DNA from: Rhodospirillaceae bacterium
Lineage (GTDB): Bacteria; Pseudomonadota; Alphaproteobacteria; Thalassobaculales; Thalassobaculaceae
Assembly (NCBI GenBank): GCA_018401495.1
Contig: JAGYJX010000005.1
Span: 62,001-126,000, forward strand
Length of the DNA: 64,000 nt
Reading direction: 5' to 3'
Shown: piece by piece, positions 36,216 through 51,235 of the stretch
How positions within the stretch are numbered: position 1 is the first letter of the stretch
Layout of the letters: each line of letters begins with the position of its first letter
The notes under the pieces: model-generated
Seen by the model: the letters and a program-made list of their open reading frames with translations, nothing else
The model's database searches: none
Told to the model about the DNA's origin: nothing
Translations under genes and position numbers: made by a program

Positions 36216-37412
36216 TTACGCGCTGCGGCGCTGGTCGGCGCCGACGCCCAGCATCGGCTCGAGCGCGTCGAGGCCGCGGATCAGGGTTGCCTCGCTGGCG
36301 GCGAAGCAGAGCCTGAGATAACCCTCGCCGGCCGGTCCGAACGCCGACCCGGGGGCCAGCCCGACATTGGCCTCGTCGATGATGCGCTTGGCGTACTCCA
36401 CGCTGTCGGTCATGCCGTCGACCGCGAAGAAGGCGTAGAAGGCCGCCTTCGGACGCGCCAGCCGCAGCCGCGGCCAGGCTTCCAGGCGGTCGAACACCAG
36501 GTCGCGGCCGGCCTTGCAGCGCGCCTTCAGGTCGCGGATGACAGGGTCGCCGTCCTCCAGCGCCGCGATCGCGGCGCGCTGCAGGAACGGCGGCACGCCG
36601 GAGGTGGTGATCTGCACCAGCTTGGCGATGGTCGGGCCGAGCGCCGCCGGATGGGTCAGCCAGCCGAGCCGCCAGCCGGTCATCAGCCAGGACTTGGAGA
36701 ACGAGTTGACCACCAGCAGCCTGTCGTCGCGGTTCGCCACCTGCAGGAACGACGGCGCCACCTCCCGGTCGAACACCAGCTGGTGGTAGACCTCGTCGGC
36801 GATCACCCAGATGCCGCGGGCGCGCGCGAACTCCAGGAGCGCCCGCTGCTCCTCGCTCTCCATCATCCAGCCGGTCGGGTTGCCCGGGGAGTTCACGAAG
36901 ATCGCCTTGGTGCGCTCGCCGGCGAGCGCGAACAGCGCGTCCAGGTCCAGCGTCCATTCCCCGTCGACCATCGCGATCGAGGCATGCCGGACCACGCCGC
37001 CGTGGATCTCGACGGTCGAGTAGATGTTCGGCCACACCGGGCCGACGGCGATGACCTCGTCGCCCGCCTCGATCAGCATGTCCATGGCCAGGTACAGCGC
37101 CGACATGCCCGCGGTCACCAGGCTGACCTCGTCGACAGACACATCGACCCCGAACGTCCGCTTGGTGTAGCGCGCCAGCGACTGACGGAGCGGCAGGATC
37201 CCGCGCTGGTCGGTGTAGAAGGTCTCGCCGCGGCGCAGCGCCTCGGCGGCGGCGTCGCAGATGAACGCCGGGGTCGGCTGGTCGCCCTCGCCGAACCAGA
37301 GCGGGACCAGGCCGGGCTTGTCCCAGCCGTGCACCGCCACCTGGGCGATGCCGGTCTCGGCCAACTCCGCCACGTCGCGCCGCAGATCGTCGAGAATCGG
37401 GTTCCCGCTCAT
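36216..37412 (-). CDS. class I/II pyridoxal-phosphate aminotransferase
   Basis: 398 residues of fold-type I. PLP-contact motifs in order: VTAGMSALYLAMDML, NSPGNPTGW, VIADEVYHQLVF and the Schiff-base Lys in NSFSKSWLMTGWRLGW, then the C-terminal Arg in GYLRLCFAASEATL. Closest in pattern to aspartate/tyrosine-type aminotransferases, but substrate is undetermined. ATG 37412 has an AGGAGG at the right spacing. Divergent from the phosphatase gene. Confidence 0.92.
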   Translation of the reverse strand: MSGNPILDDLRRDVAELAETGIAQVAVHGWDKPGLVPLWFGEGDQPTPAFICDAAAEALRRGETFYTDQRGILPLRQSLARYTKRTFGVDVSVDEVSLVTAGMSALYLAMDMLIEAGDEVIAVGPVWPNIYSTVEIHGGVVRHASIAMVDGEWTLDLDALFALAGERTKAIFVNSPGNPTGWMMESEEQRALLEFARARGIWVIADEVYHQLVFDREVAPSFLQVANRDDRLLVVNSFSKSWLMTGWRLGWLTHPAALGPTIAKLVQITTSGVPPFLQRAAIAALEDGDPVIRDLKARCKAGRDLVFDRLEAWPRLRLARPKAAFYAFFAVDGMTDSVEYAKRIIDEANVGLAPGSAFGPAGEGYLRLCFAASEATLIRGLDALEPMLGVGADQRRSA

Positions 37413-37510
37413 GCCGTCCTCCTGGTTCAGGCGCCCCGGAGATAGCGGAATCGCCACCGGCCGGAATAGGTCCTTTCTCGCGCCCCGCGGTTGGGCTAAT
37501 CGATACCACC

Positions 37511-38143
37511 ATGCCATCGACCATCTATCTCCTGCGCCACGGCGAGACCACCTGGAACCGGATCGGCCGGTTGCAGGGGCAGCTCGACGCGCCGCTCACC
37601 CGCCTCGGCCTCGCCCAGATCGACGCCATCGGCCGCACCCTGGCGGAGCTTCTGGCCGGCACCCGCTTCCGGTTGGTGGCGAGCCCGCTCGGCCGGACCC
37701 GGCAATCGGCGGCGATCGTCGCCGAGCATCTCGGCGTCGACTACGAGGCGATCGAGTGGGACGACCGGCTGAAGGAAATCACCCTCGGGGACTGGGACGG
37801 GTTTCCCGGCTGGAAGGCGCTCGACATGGCGCACCCCGAGGAGGCCGCCCGCCGTGACGCCGACCCCTGGAACTACCGCTACCCGAACGGCGAGTGCACC
37901 CAGGACGTCCAGGACCGCGTCCGTCCGTTCCTCGAGGACTGCGACGCCCTGGGCGGTGTGCACGTGGTGGTGGCCCACGGCGTGGTCAACAAGGTGATGC
38001 GCGGCCTCTACCTGGACCTTACCCGCGCGCAGACCTTCGCCCTCGACCGCCCGCAGGACGCCTTCCACCGCCTGGAGGCGGGTGGCGAAGCCACGATCAC
38101 CGTCGACGTGCCGGACAGTCCGCGGGCCGAGACCTCGGTGTAG
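37511..38143 (+). CDS. histidine phosphatase family protein
   Basis: 210 residues. The nucleophile motif is LLRHGETTWN at residue 7; the second catalytic His lies in VHVVVAHGVVNKVM, and Arg/Glu pocket residues are in SPLGRTRQSAAIV and LKEITLGDWDG. Resembles the phosphoglycerate mutase-like phosphatases (GpmB/CobC group). Cytosolic, substrate unknown. Confidence 0.92.
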   Translation: MPSTIYLLRHGETTWNRIGRLQGQLDAPLTRLGLAQIDAIGRTLAELLAGTRFRLVASPLGRTRQSAAIVAEHLGVDYEAIEWDDRLKEITLGDWDGFPGWKALDMAHPEEAARRDADPWNYRYPNGECTQDVQDRVRPFLEDCDALGGVHVVVAHGVVNKVMRGLYLDLTRAQTFALDRPQDAFHRLEAGGEATITVDVPDSPRAETSV

Positions 38144-38155
38144 GCCGCGGGAGCC

Positions 38156-39341
38156 TCAACCTCCCGCCGGCCGTGGCGGCAGCGCGCGCTGCACGACGTT
38201 CAGGAAGTAGCGGATGCCGACCGGAACGATGGCGTCGTTGAACACGAACCGGTCGCCGTGCAGCCCCTCGCGCGGGCCGACGTCACCGGCGCCGATCCAG
38301 GCGTAGGCGCCGTCGCCGACGCCCTGCAGCATGAACGCGAAGTCCTCGCATCCCATGCTCGGCTGGAAGTCCGTGAGGACGCGCTCGCGGCCGACCGTGT
38401 CCGCGCCGGCGGCGGCGGCGATCGCGGCGCCGGTCGCCGGGTTGACCACCGGTGGATAGCCGCGCTTGTAGGTCGAGTTCCGCCGTGACGCCGTGCGCGG
38501 CGGCGGTGCCCGCCGCCACGCGCTCGATCTCGACGGCGCAGTGATCCGAAAGGCCGCTGTCGTAGAACCGGCAGGTGCCCTCGACCGTCACCTCGCCCGG
38601 GACGAAGTTGTTGAAGCGGCCGCCGTGTATCTGCGTGATCGACAGGACGACCGGCGCGAGCGGATCGATGCTGCGGCTGACGACCCGCTGGATGGCCGTC
38701 ACGAAGCCGGCCGCCGCCAGGATGGGATCGTCGCCCAGATGCGGCATCGCGGCGTGGCAGCCGCTGCCCCGGAACGTCACCTCGAAATCGTCGACCGCGG
38801 CCATCTGCGGCCCGGCGCGAACGCCGACATGGCCTTCCGGAAAGCCGGGCCAATTGTGAAGCGCAAACACCGCGTCGACCGGGAACCGGGTGAGCAGGCC
38901 ATCCTCGATCATGCGCCGTCCGCCGCCGACCACCTCCTCGGCCGGCTGGAAGATGAACACCACCGTGCCGTCGAAGCCGCCGGACCCGGCGAGCAGCTTG
39001 GCGGCGCCCAGAAGGATCGCGGTGTGGCCGTCGTGGCCGCAGGCGTGCATCACCCCGTCCCGGGTCGACGCGTAGGGAATGTCGGCGGCCTCCCGGATCG
39101 GCAGGGCGTCGAGTTCGGCCCGCAGCCCGATCGCGCGGCCGCCGCTGCCGGCGCGCAGGACACCGACGACCCCGGTCCCGCCGATCCCTTCGTGGACGTC
39201 CAGGCCGAACGAGCGGAGCCGGTCGGCGACGAACGCGGCGGTCGCGGTCTCCTGGAACCCCAGCTCCGGGTTGGCGTGGATACGGTGACGCCAGGCGACG
39301 ACCTCTGGCGTGACGGCGGCGACCGGATCATTGTGGGACAT
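38156..39341 (-). CDS. M20-family metallo-aminoacylase/amidohydrolase, one frameshift
   Basis: About 394 residues when repaired. The N-terminal part carries the di-metal motifs of the M20D (hippurate hydrolase/IAA-amino acid hydrolase) group: RAELDALPI, HACGHDGHTAILLGAAKLL, FIFQPAEEVVGGGRRMI and HNWPGFPEG. A single surplus base near 38478 breaks the frame; the continuation YKRGYPPVVNPATG...DFQPSMGCEDFAFMLQ contains the metal/substrate Glu-Asp region. It likely removes an acyl group from an N-acyl amino acid. It is divergent from an AraC regulator 41 bases away, a probable controller. Confidence 0.87.
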
Positions 39342-39382
39342 GGCTCTCTCCTGGGTTACCGCGTGCATAGGAGAGTCGGCCG

Positions 39383-40252
39383 GTGCCCGTCTTGAACCAG
39401 ATTGACCGCCGCGAGGGTTGGGGCGTGCAGGAGACCAGGGAGTTCTGGCGTCACGCCCGCTTCCACGACCTCGCCCTGCTGAAGGCGCGGTTCCGGCAGC
39501 ACCGCTACGAGATGCACACCCACCCGACCTACGTCGTCGCCCTGATCACCGCGGGCTGCGAACGTGTCCGCATCGGCGGCCGGAGCGTGCTGGCACCGGC
39601 CGGCTCGGTCCTGGTGGTCAATCCCGAGGAGTGGCACGACGGCGAGGCGGGGTGCGCCGAGGGCTGGGCCTATCGCACCTTCTACCCGCCACCCGACCTG
39701 TTCGCCGGGATCGCCGACGAGCTGGGGCAGGATCGGGAGCCGCTGTTTGCGCGCGCAGCGCTGGACGATCCCGTCCTCGCCCGGGCGCTGGCGATCGCGC
39801 ACCGGGACTCCACCTCCACGGAAGCGACCCGAGCCGAGACCTCGATGCTGGTCGCGTTGCGCCAGCTGATCGCGCGGCATGGGAACTGGGACGCAAGGGC
39901 CGAACCGGCCGAGGGCGCCGGCTCGCGAAGGCGTCTGTCGCTGTACGAGCAGGTGATCGAAAGCCATCTGGGCGAGGATCTGGACCTGCGGCGCCTCGCC
40001 GTCGCCGCCGGCGTCACCCGCTTCCAGGTCATCCGCGACTTCAGGAAAGCGGCCGGCCTGACGCCCGCGGCGTTCATCCGTGACCGCCGGGTCCGCCGCG
40101 CCAGCCGACTGATCGAACAGGGCTCAGGTCTGGCCGACGCTGCCGTCGAGGCCGGTTTCGCCGATCAGAGCCACCTGACGCGAGCCTTCCGGGCGGCACG
40201 CGGCGTAACGCCCGGCGTGTTCAGAAAGGCCGTCGGCCCACTCCCGACCTGA
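39383..40252 (+). CDS. AraC-family transcriptional regulator
   Basis: 289 residues: an N-terminal cupin-like AraC ligand domain (HRYEMHTHPTYVVALITAG...GSVLVVNPEEWHDGEAG) and two C-terminal helix-turn-helices, the second with AAVEAGFADQSHLTRAFRAARGVTPG. GTG at 39383 is taken as start because GGAG lies at the right distance. Divergent from the M20 hydrolase with a 41-base gap, so it likely controls that gene and itself from the shared promoter region. Confidence 0.93.
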   Translation: MPVLNQIDRREGWGVQETREFWRHARFHDLALLKARFRQHRYEMHTHPTYVVALITAGCERVRIGGRSVLAPAGSVLVVNPEEWHDGEAGCAEGWAYRTFYPPPDLFAGIADELGQDREPLFARAALDDPVLARALAIAHRDSTSTEATRAETSMLVALRQLIARHGNWDARAEPAEGAGSRRRLSLYEQVIESHLGEDLDLRRLAVAAGVTRFQVIRDFRKAAGLTPAAFIRDRRVRRASRLIEQGSGLADAAVEAGFADQSHLTRAFRAARGVTPGVFRKAVGPLPT

Positions 40253-40259
40253 CGCGCCG

Positions 40260-41159
40260 TCAGGCCGCCGGCGGCATTCCCGGCCGACGCACGGCGCGGA
40301 CATCGCCGACCTTCTCCAATGTCCGGGCGCGGAACTCGGCGAGCTTCTCTTCGGCGACCGCCATGTGATGGCCGTTGGCGTGCAGGATGCGACCGCCGCC
40401 CACCAGGAAGGCGACGTGGCCGGGCCAGCACAGCACGTCGCCCGGGCGTGCCGCCTCGACGCCGCCCTCGACCGCCGCACCGAGGCCGGCGGCCTGCATG
40501 TCGCTGTCACGGGGTGCGGCGATCCCGGCGCGGGCCAACGCGATCTGCACCAGGGCCGAGCAGTCGAGGCCGATCGACGACCGCCCGCCCCAGGCGTAGG
40601 GCGCGCCGAGGAACCGCCGGGCGGTGGCGATCCAGTCGTGGGCGGTGGCGCCGAGCGGCGCCAGGTGCCGGGTCCAGAGATAGCCGCCCGGGCCATCGTC
40701 GGTGTCGGCCAGCCGCGACCAGCCGTCGTCGCGGGTCTCGGCCACCGCCACCGCGCTGGTCATGTGCAGGATGTCGCGCGGGGCGAGCTTGAGGTCCGGT
40801 CCGTCGAACAGGTAGCTGCGGAGCGCGGCCACCCGATGGGTGGCGGCCGGTCCCGGCGCCCCGAGCGCGTCGTCGCGCAGATAGCCGACGTAGCCGTCGG
40901 TGCGGTTCTGCACCCAGGCCCAGCCGTCGGCGCGCTCGACCACGTCGACCGTCTCGCCGTACAGCAGCTCGGTCGACTGCCGGGACACGGCGCTCGGCTG
41001 TTCCCTGACCGACGCGCGGCCGACCGATACCCGCGCCGCCGCCGGCTCGGCGAACCGCGCCGCCTCGACGCGACCGAGCAGTCCGGCGGCCGCCAGGTCG
41101 GGGCGGTAGGCGTGCAGGCGCGGGTCGAGACGCTCGATCACCGCCGGGTCGGCCGTCAC
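40260..41159 (-). CDS. NlpC/P60 peptidoglycan peptidase with SH3-type domains
   Basis: 299 residues, no obvious signal peptide. N-terminal SH3b-like repeats (VSVGRASVREQPSAVSRQSTELLYGETVDVVERADGWAWVQNRTDGYVGYL) and a C-terminal NlpC/P60 domain with Cys in SIGLDCSALVQ, His in GHVAFLVGGGRILHANGHH. It hydrolyses D-glutamyl-diaminopimelate bonds in cell-wall peptides, probably recycling fragments in the cytoplasm if truly leaderless. The GTG start overlaps the VWA gene stop (GTGA). Confidence 0.9.
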   Translation of the reverse strand: MTADPAVIERLDPRLHAYRPDLAAAGLLGRVEAARFAEPAAARVSVGRASVREQPSAVSRQSTELLYGETVDVVERADGWAWVQNRTDGYVGYLRDDALGAPGPAATHRVAALRSYLFDGPDLKLAPRDILHMTSAVAVAETRDDGWSRLADTDDGPGGYLWTRHLAPLGATAHDWIATARRFLGAPYAWGGRSSIGLDCSALVQIALARAGIAAPRDSDMQAAGLGAAVEGGVEAARPGDVLCWPGHVAFLVGGGRILHANGHHMAVAEEKLAEFRARTLEKVGDVRAVRRPGMPPAA

Positions 41160-42336
41160 GAGTTCAGCTCCTTGATCGCCCCGTCCAGGCCGCCGAGCGT
41201 CAGCGGGTACATCCGGCCCTCCAGCAGCTCCTGCACCATCGCGACCGACTGGGTGTACTTCCAGAACCGCTCCTGCACCGGATTCAGCCAGACCGAACGC
41301 CGGAAGTGCGACACCAGGCGCTGGATCCAGACCGCCCCCGGCTCCGGGTTCATGTGTTCGACGCTGCCGCCGGCGACCGCGATCTCGTACGGGCTCATGG
41401 CGGCGTCGCCGACGAACACCGCCTTGTAGTCGGGCCCGAACGTGCGCAGCACCTCCAGGGTGTCGAGGCGCTCGACGTGACGGCGTCGGTTGTCGCGCCA
41501 CAGCCGCTCGTAGGGGCAGTTGTGGAAATAGAAGTACTCCAGGTGCTTGAACTCCGACCGGGCGGCCGAGAACAGCTCCTCGCACAGCTTGATGTAGGGA
41601 TCCATCGAGCCGCCGACGTCGAGGAACAGCACCACGTTCACGACGTTTCGCCGCTCGGCCTGCATCCGCAGGTCGAGCCAGCCGCCGTTCTTGGCGGTGC
41701 TCCGGATCGTGCCGTCGAGATCCAGTTCGTCCGGGCCGCCCCTGGCGGGCGAATTTGCGCAGCTTGCGCAGCGCCACCTTGATGTTGCGGGTGCCGAGCT
41801 CGACCGTGTCGTCGAGGTTGCGGAACTCGCGCTTGTCCCAGACCTTGACCGCCCGGAAGTTGCGGTTGCCGTCCTGGCCTATCCGCACGCCCTCGGGATT
41901 GTAGCCTTGGGCGCCGAACGGCGACGTGCCGGCGGTGCCGATCCACTTCGAGCCGCCCTGGTGACGCCCCTTCTGCTCCTCCAGGCGCCGGCGCAGCGTC
42001 TCCATCAGCTTGTCCCAGCCGCCCAGCGCCTCGATCTTGGCCATCTCCTCGGGCGTGAGGTTCAACTCGGCGAGCTTGCGCAGCCACTCCTCCGGCAACT
42101 CCTTGCCGAGCAGGTCGTCGAGCGCCTCCAGCCCCTGGAAGACATGACCGAACACCCGGTCGAAACGGTCGAGATGGCGCTCGTCCTTGACCAGCGCGGC
42201 GCGTGACAGGAAGTAGAAATCGTCGACCGACCAGCGCCGCCAGCCCGGCCTTCACGGCCTCCAGCAGCGTCAGGTACTCGGTCAGCGACACCGGGACCTG
42301 CGCCTCGCGCAGCGCGTAGAAGAAGCGGGTGAACAT
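41156..42336 (-). CDS. VWA-containing CoxE-like protein, two frameshifts
   Basis: Starts MFTRFFYALREAQVPVSLTEYLTLLEAVKAGLA, frameshift near 42235, continues FGHVFQGLEALDDLLGKELPEEWLRKL...LMETLRRRLEEQKGRHQGGSKWIGTAGTSPFGAQGYNP...LRKLRKFARQG, second shift near 41750, then the VWA domain VVLFLDVGGSMDPYIKLCEELF with a MIDAS-like DxGxS. About 392 residues repaired. Such proteins work with MoxR AAA+ ATPases in metallo-enzyme or complex maturation; a MoxR gene lies 2 kb upstream on the same strand, with a TTC38 gene on the opposite strand and a small secreted protein gene between. Confidence 0.85.
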
Positions 42337-42497
42337 CCGACTCTTGTCGCCCCGCGCGGATCACCGGTCAAGCCGCCAGCGAAACAAGTGAAACACTTTG
42401 CCGACCCGGGCGGCGCCGTCCCGAAACACGACGACACCATCTTGCCCGGGCATTCGGCGGCTGGTCCGCCTCGACAATGAGCCAAGGGAAGAAACCC

Positions 42498-43844
42498 ATG
42501 ACGACACGCGACGCTCGCGGCGAGCCGGTCTCGGCCGCGACTTCCAGCAGCCTGGCCGCCTACGAGGCGGCGCTCCTGCAGTTCAACAGCTACATGAACG
42601 ACCCGGTCGCGACGATCGACGCGGCCCTCGCCGAACAGCCGGACTTCGTGATGGGCCATGTGCTCAAGGCCGAGACCATGATCTCCGCCTGGGAGCGCAG
42701 CGTGACCGGCCCGGTCCGCGAGACCCGCGACCGACTTGTGGCGCTGAAGGACAAGGCCAACGCCCGCGAGCGCGGCCACATCGCCGCGATCGACGCCTGG
42801 GCGGATGGCGACTGGGCCGGCTACAAACGGCGCCTCGACATCGTCTCGGCCGAGCACCCGCGCGACCTGCTGGCCCTGCAGGCCGGGCACTTGTCCGACT
42901 TCTACCACGGCGACCGGGACAATTTGCGCGGCCGCGTCGCCCGGATCCTCCCCGCCTGGACCGCCGACACCCCCGGCTATTCCTACGTTGTTGGCATGCT
43001 GGCGTTCGGTCTCGAGGAGAACGGCGACTACGGCCGCGCCGAGGAAACCGGCCGGCACGCGCTGGCGCTCGATCCGTTCGACGGCTGGGCCCAGCACGCG
43101 GTCGCGCACGTCATGGAGATGCAGGCGCGCCAGGCCGAGGGCATCGCCTTCATGGAGAGCGCCGCCGACCGCTGGAGCCGTCCGGGCAACGCGTTCGCGT
43201 TCCACAACTGGTGGCACACCGCGCTCTACAACATGGACCAGGGCAACACCGACCGGGCGCTGGCGATCTACGACACCGGGGTTCGACCGGCTCCGTCGCA
43301 GCTGCAGCTCGAGATGGTCGACGCCGTCGCCTTCCTGTGGCGGATGCACCTGCGCGGGCTCGAGGTCGGCGACCGCTGGGCCGACCTTGCCGACACCTAC
43401 GCCCGCACCGGCGAGGAAGGCTTCTACGCGTTCAACGACATGCACGCGATGATGGCCTACGCCGCAACCGGCCGCACCACCGATGCCGACCGTCTGCTCA
43501 CCGAGGTCGAGCGCCGGGCGACCGCCCACGGCACCAACGGCGACATGACCCGCGCCGTCGGCATGGCGGTGGTCGGCGCCATCCACGCCTTCGGGCGCGG
43601 CGACTACGCCCGGGCCACCGACCTGCTGCTCCCGGTGCGAACCCGGACCTACCCGTTCGGCGGCAGCCACGCCCAGCGCGACATCATCCAGCGCACGCTT
43701 GTGGAAGCTGCCGACCGGGCCGGACGCACCGCGCTCGCCACGGCTCTCCTGCAGGAGCGGACCTTCCTGAAGCCGGCCTGCCCGTTCAGCTGGGGTTGGT
43801 TGACGCGGATTCGCTCCGGCGACGCCGTCCGCAAGGTCGCCTGA
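42498..43844 (+). CDS. TPR protein of the TTC38 family
   Basis: About 448 residues of tandem helical hairpins. Conserved TTC38 stretches include FVMGHVLKAE, RERGHIAAIDAWADGD, PGYSYVVGMLAFGLEENGDY, HAVAHVMEMQAR and HNWWHTALY. ATG 42498 (MTTRDARG) is preferred, with AAGGGAAG just upstream; ATG 42477 is an alternative. Widely distributed from bacteria to animals; biochemical function is not established. It sits on the opposite strand between the VWA and MoxR genes. Confidence 0.88.
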   Translation: MTTRDARGEPVSAATSSSLAAYEAALLQFNSYMNDPVATIDAALAEQPDFVMGHVLKAETMISAWERSVTGPVRETRDRLVALKDKANARERGHIAAIDAWADGDWAGYKRRLDIVSAEHPRDLLALQAGHLSDFYHGDRDNLRGRVARILPAWTADTPGYSYVVGMLAFGLEENGDYGRAEETGRHALALDPFDGWAQHAVAHVMEMQARQAEGIAFMESAADRWSRPGNAFAFHNWWHTALYNMDQGNTDRALAIYDTGVRPAPSQLQLEMVDAVAFLWRMHLRGLEVGDRWADLADTYARTGEEGFYAFNDMHAMMAYAATGRTTDADRLLTEVERRATAHGTNGDMTRAVGMAVVGAIHAFGRGDYARATDLLLPVRTRTYPFGGSHAQRDIIQRTLVEAADRAGRTALATALLQERTFLKPACPFSWGWLTRIRSGDAVRKVA

Positions 43845-43853
43845 TCGCGCAAC

Positions 43854-43883
43854 GGTCCGGGCACTGCGCGCGGTGCCCGGACC
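43854..43883. terminator. bidirectional hairpin between convergent genes
   Basis: Perfect 11-bp stem GGTCCGGGCAC / GTGCCCGGACC with an 8-base loop, centred in the 46-base gap between the convergent TTC38 gene and the small secreted protein gene. No T-tract follows on either strand, so the terminator function is inferred. Confidence 0.6.
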
Positions 43884-43890
43884 GGAGCCG

Positions 43891-44274
43891 CTACCGGCGC
43901 TCCTTCAGCGCCTTCTCGACGGCCTGGCGGTGGCCGAACAACTTGGCGGTCAGGGGCACCGCCCCTTCCTCCTGGCAATCGCGCTTGCGGGGCTTGGCGG
44001 TTTCCGCGGCCTCGGCCATGTAGTGGTCGAGGAACCCGATATCGTCCTCATCAGCCCCCAACTGGGCCAGGTTGTCGCGGGCCAGACCTCGGAAATACTC
44101 CTCCTCGGCGGGATCGCCGCCGCACACCGCGATCGAGGCGAGGATGTATCCCGCCTGATCGGCGTAGTCGCGCAGGGCCTCCGGCGCGGCGTCGAACAGC
44201 TTGCCGGCCGCTGCCGGGGTGGCCGCGACGCTCACGGCCAGCGCCGTCGCCAGCAGCAAGGCCCGGGCGGTCAC
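43891..44274 (-). CDS. small exported hypothetical protein
   Basis: 127 residues from a GTG that overlaps the MoxR stop (GTGA). Signal peptide [23 protein letters not shown], then a helical mature part with two Cys (IAVCGGDPAEEEYF and KRDCQEEGAV) that could pair in the periplasm. I do not recognise a family. Coupling to moxR suggests a shared role. Confidence 0.68.
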   Translation of the reverse strand: MTARALLLATALAVSVAATPAAAGKLFDAAPEALRDYADQAGYILASIAVCGGDPAEEEYFRGLARDNLAQLGADEDDIGFLDHYMAEAAETAKPRKRDCQEEGAVPLTAKLFGHRQAVEKALKERR

Positions 44275-45131
44275 GACCGGCTCTCCCGGCGCGCCAGGAA
44301 CGCCAGCCGCTCGAACAGATGGACGTCCTGCTCGTTCTTCAGCAGCGCGCCGTACAACGGCGGAATCATGTCCTTGCGGTCGGTGGACTTGAGCGCCTCC
44401 GGCGGAATGTCCTCGACCACCAGCAGCTTGATCCAATCGAGCAGCTCCGAGGTCGACGGCTTCTTCTTGACCCCCGGCACCTCGCGGATCTCGTAGAACG
44501 CCGTCAGCGCCGCCCGCAGCATGTCTTTCTTCAAATTCGGGAAGTGGACGTCGACGATCCGCTCCATGGTCTCGGTGTCAGGGAACCGGATGTAGTGGAA
44601 GAAGCAGCGCCGCAGGAAGGCGTCCGGCAGCTCCTTCTCGTTGTTCGAGGTGATCAGGACGATCGGCCGGTGGCGGGCCGCCACCGTTTCGCGGGTCTCG
44701 TAGACGTGGAACTCCATGCGGTCGAGCTCGAGCAGCAGGTCGTTCGGGAATTCGATGTCGGCCTTGTCGATCTCGTCGATCAGCAGCACCACCTGCTCGT
44801 CGGCCGCAAAGGCGTTCCACAGCTTGCCGCGGTGGATGTAGTTGGCGATGTCCCTGACCCGCTCGTCGCCGAGCTGGCCGTCGCGCAACCGCGCCACCGC
44901 GTCGTACTCGTACAGCCCATGCTGCGCCTTGGTGGTCGACTTGATGTGCCACTCGATCAGCGGCTTGCCGAGCGCGGTGGCGATCTCGCGCGCCAGCACG
45001 GTCTTGCCGGTGCCGGGCTCGCCCTTCACCAGCAGCGGCCGGCCGAGCGCCACGGCGGCGTTGACCGCAACCATCAGGTCCTTGGTGGCGACGTAGCGCT
45101 CGGTGCCCTCGAAGCGGGTGGTCTCGGCCAT
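44271..45131 (-). CDS. MoxR-family AAA+ ATPase
   Basis: 286 residues. Walker A GEPGTGKT, Walker [13 protein letters not shown], sensor 1 [21 protein letters not shown], and a lid with [12 protein letters not shown]. The MoxR class uses ATP to remodel protein complexes and is normally paired with a VWA protein; the CoxE-like VWA gene nearby is the likely partner. It is 25 bases downstream of alaS on the same strand. Confidence 0.93.
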   Translation of the reverse strand: MAETTRFEGTERYVATKDLMVAVNAAVALGRPLLVKGEPGTGKTVLAREIATALGKPLIEWHIKSTTKAQHGLYEYDAVARLRDGQLGDERVRDIANYIHRGKLWNAFAADEQVVLLIDEIDKADIEFPNDLLLELDRMEFHVYETRETVAARHRPIVLITSNNEKELPDAFLRRCFFHYIRFPDTETMERIVDVHFPNLKKDMLRAALTAFYEIREVPGVKKKPSTSELLDWIKLLVVEDIPPEALKSTDRKDMIPPLYGALLKNEQDVHLFERLAFLARRESRS

Positions 45132-45156
45132 CCGGGTCTCCCGTGGTTGGTCGCGT

Positions 45157-47827
<2,671 letters not shown>

Positions 47828-47863
47828 GGCGAATCTCCAGCCAGCACTGCCCCGGCGCACGAA

Positions 47864-47887
47864 GGCGCGGCCCGTCCGGACCGCGCC
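47864..47887 (-). terminator. hairpin downstream of recA
   Basis: GGCGCGG / CCGCGCC, a 7-bp stem, with a 10-base loop, in the 150-base gap between recA and alaS; a second hairpin (GGGAGC / GCTCCC) lies nearer to the recA stop, around 47937-47956. Neither has a clear U-tract, so termination or attenuation here is only suggested. Confidence 0.4.
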
Positions 47888-47977
47888 CCCGCCTAGGAAA
47901 GCCCTCGCTTGTAGCGACGCGCCGGCCGGCTGTCCAGGGAGCGGAACGACGCTCCCCCGAGGCGCTGCCGGCGTCGG

Positions 47978-49059
<1,082 letters not shown>

Positions 49060-49177
49060 TGGCTGGCCTCCTTCTATCCCGGGGCACCCGGCGCGGCAAC
49101 GGGCCTGTCCGGTAGACTGACCGTACCGCCCCAGGTCAGGGCACCGGCCACCGCGCAGCAGCAATCGTATTCATTTT

Positions 49178-49212
49178 GTTCTCGTTCGCAAGTACATTTT
49201 CTTGTTTTGTTC
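49178..49212 (-). promoter_or_regulatory. candidate SOS (LexA) operator ahead of recA
   Basis: On the + strand TTTC-TTGTTTT-GTTC at 49198-49212 matches the alphaproteobacterial LexA box GTTC-N7-GTTC at seven of eight fixed positions. A second close pair GTTCTCGTTC lies at 49178-49187. The AT-rich island stands out from its GC-rich surroundings and lies 120-155 bases before the recA ATG, where the promoter should be. Confidence 0.55.
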
Positions 49213-49247
49213 ACGTCTAGATCGTGGATTCCGCAGCGGGTGCCGCA

Positions 49248-51225
<1,978 letters not shown>

Positions 51226-51235
51226 GCCCCTCCGC

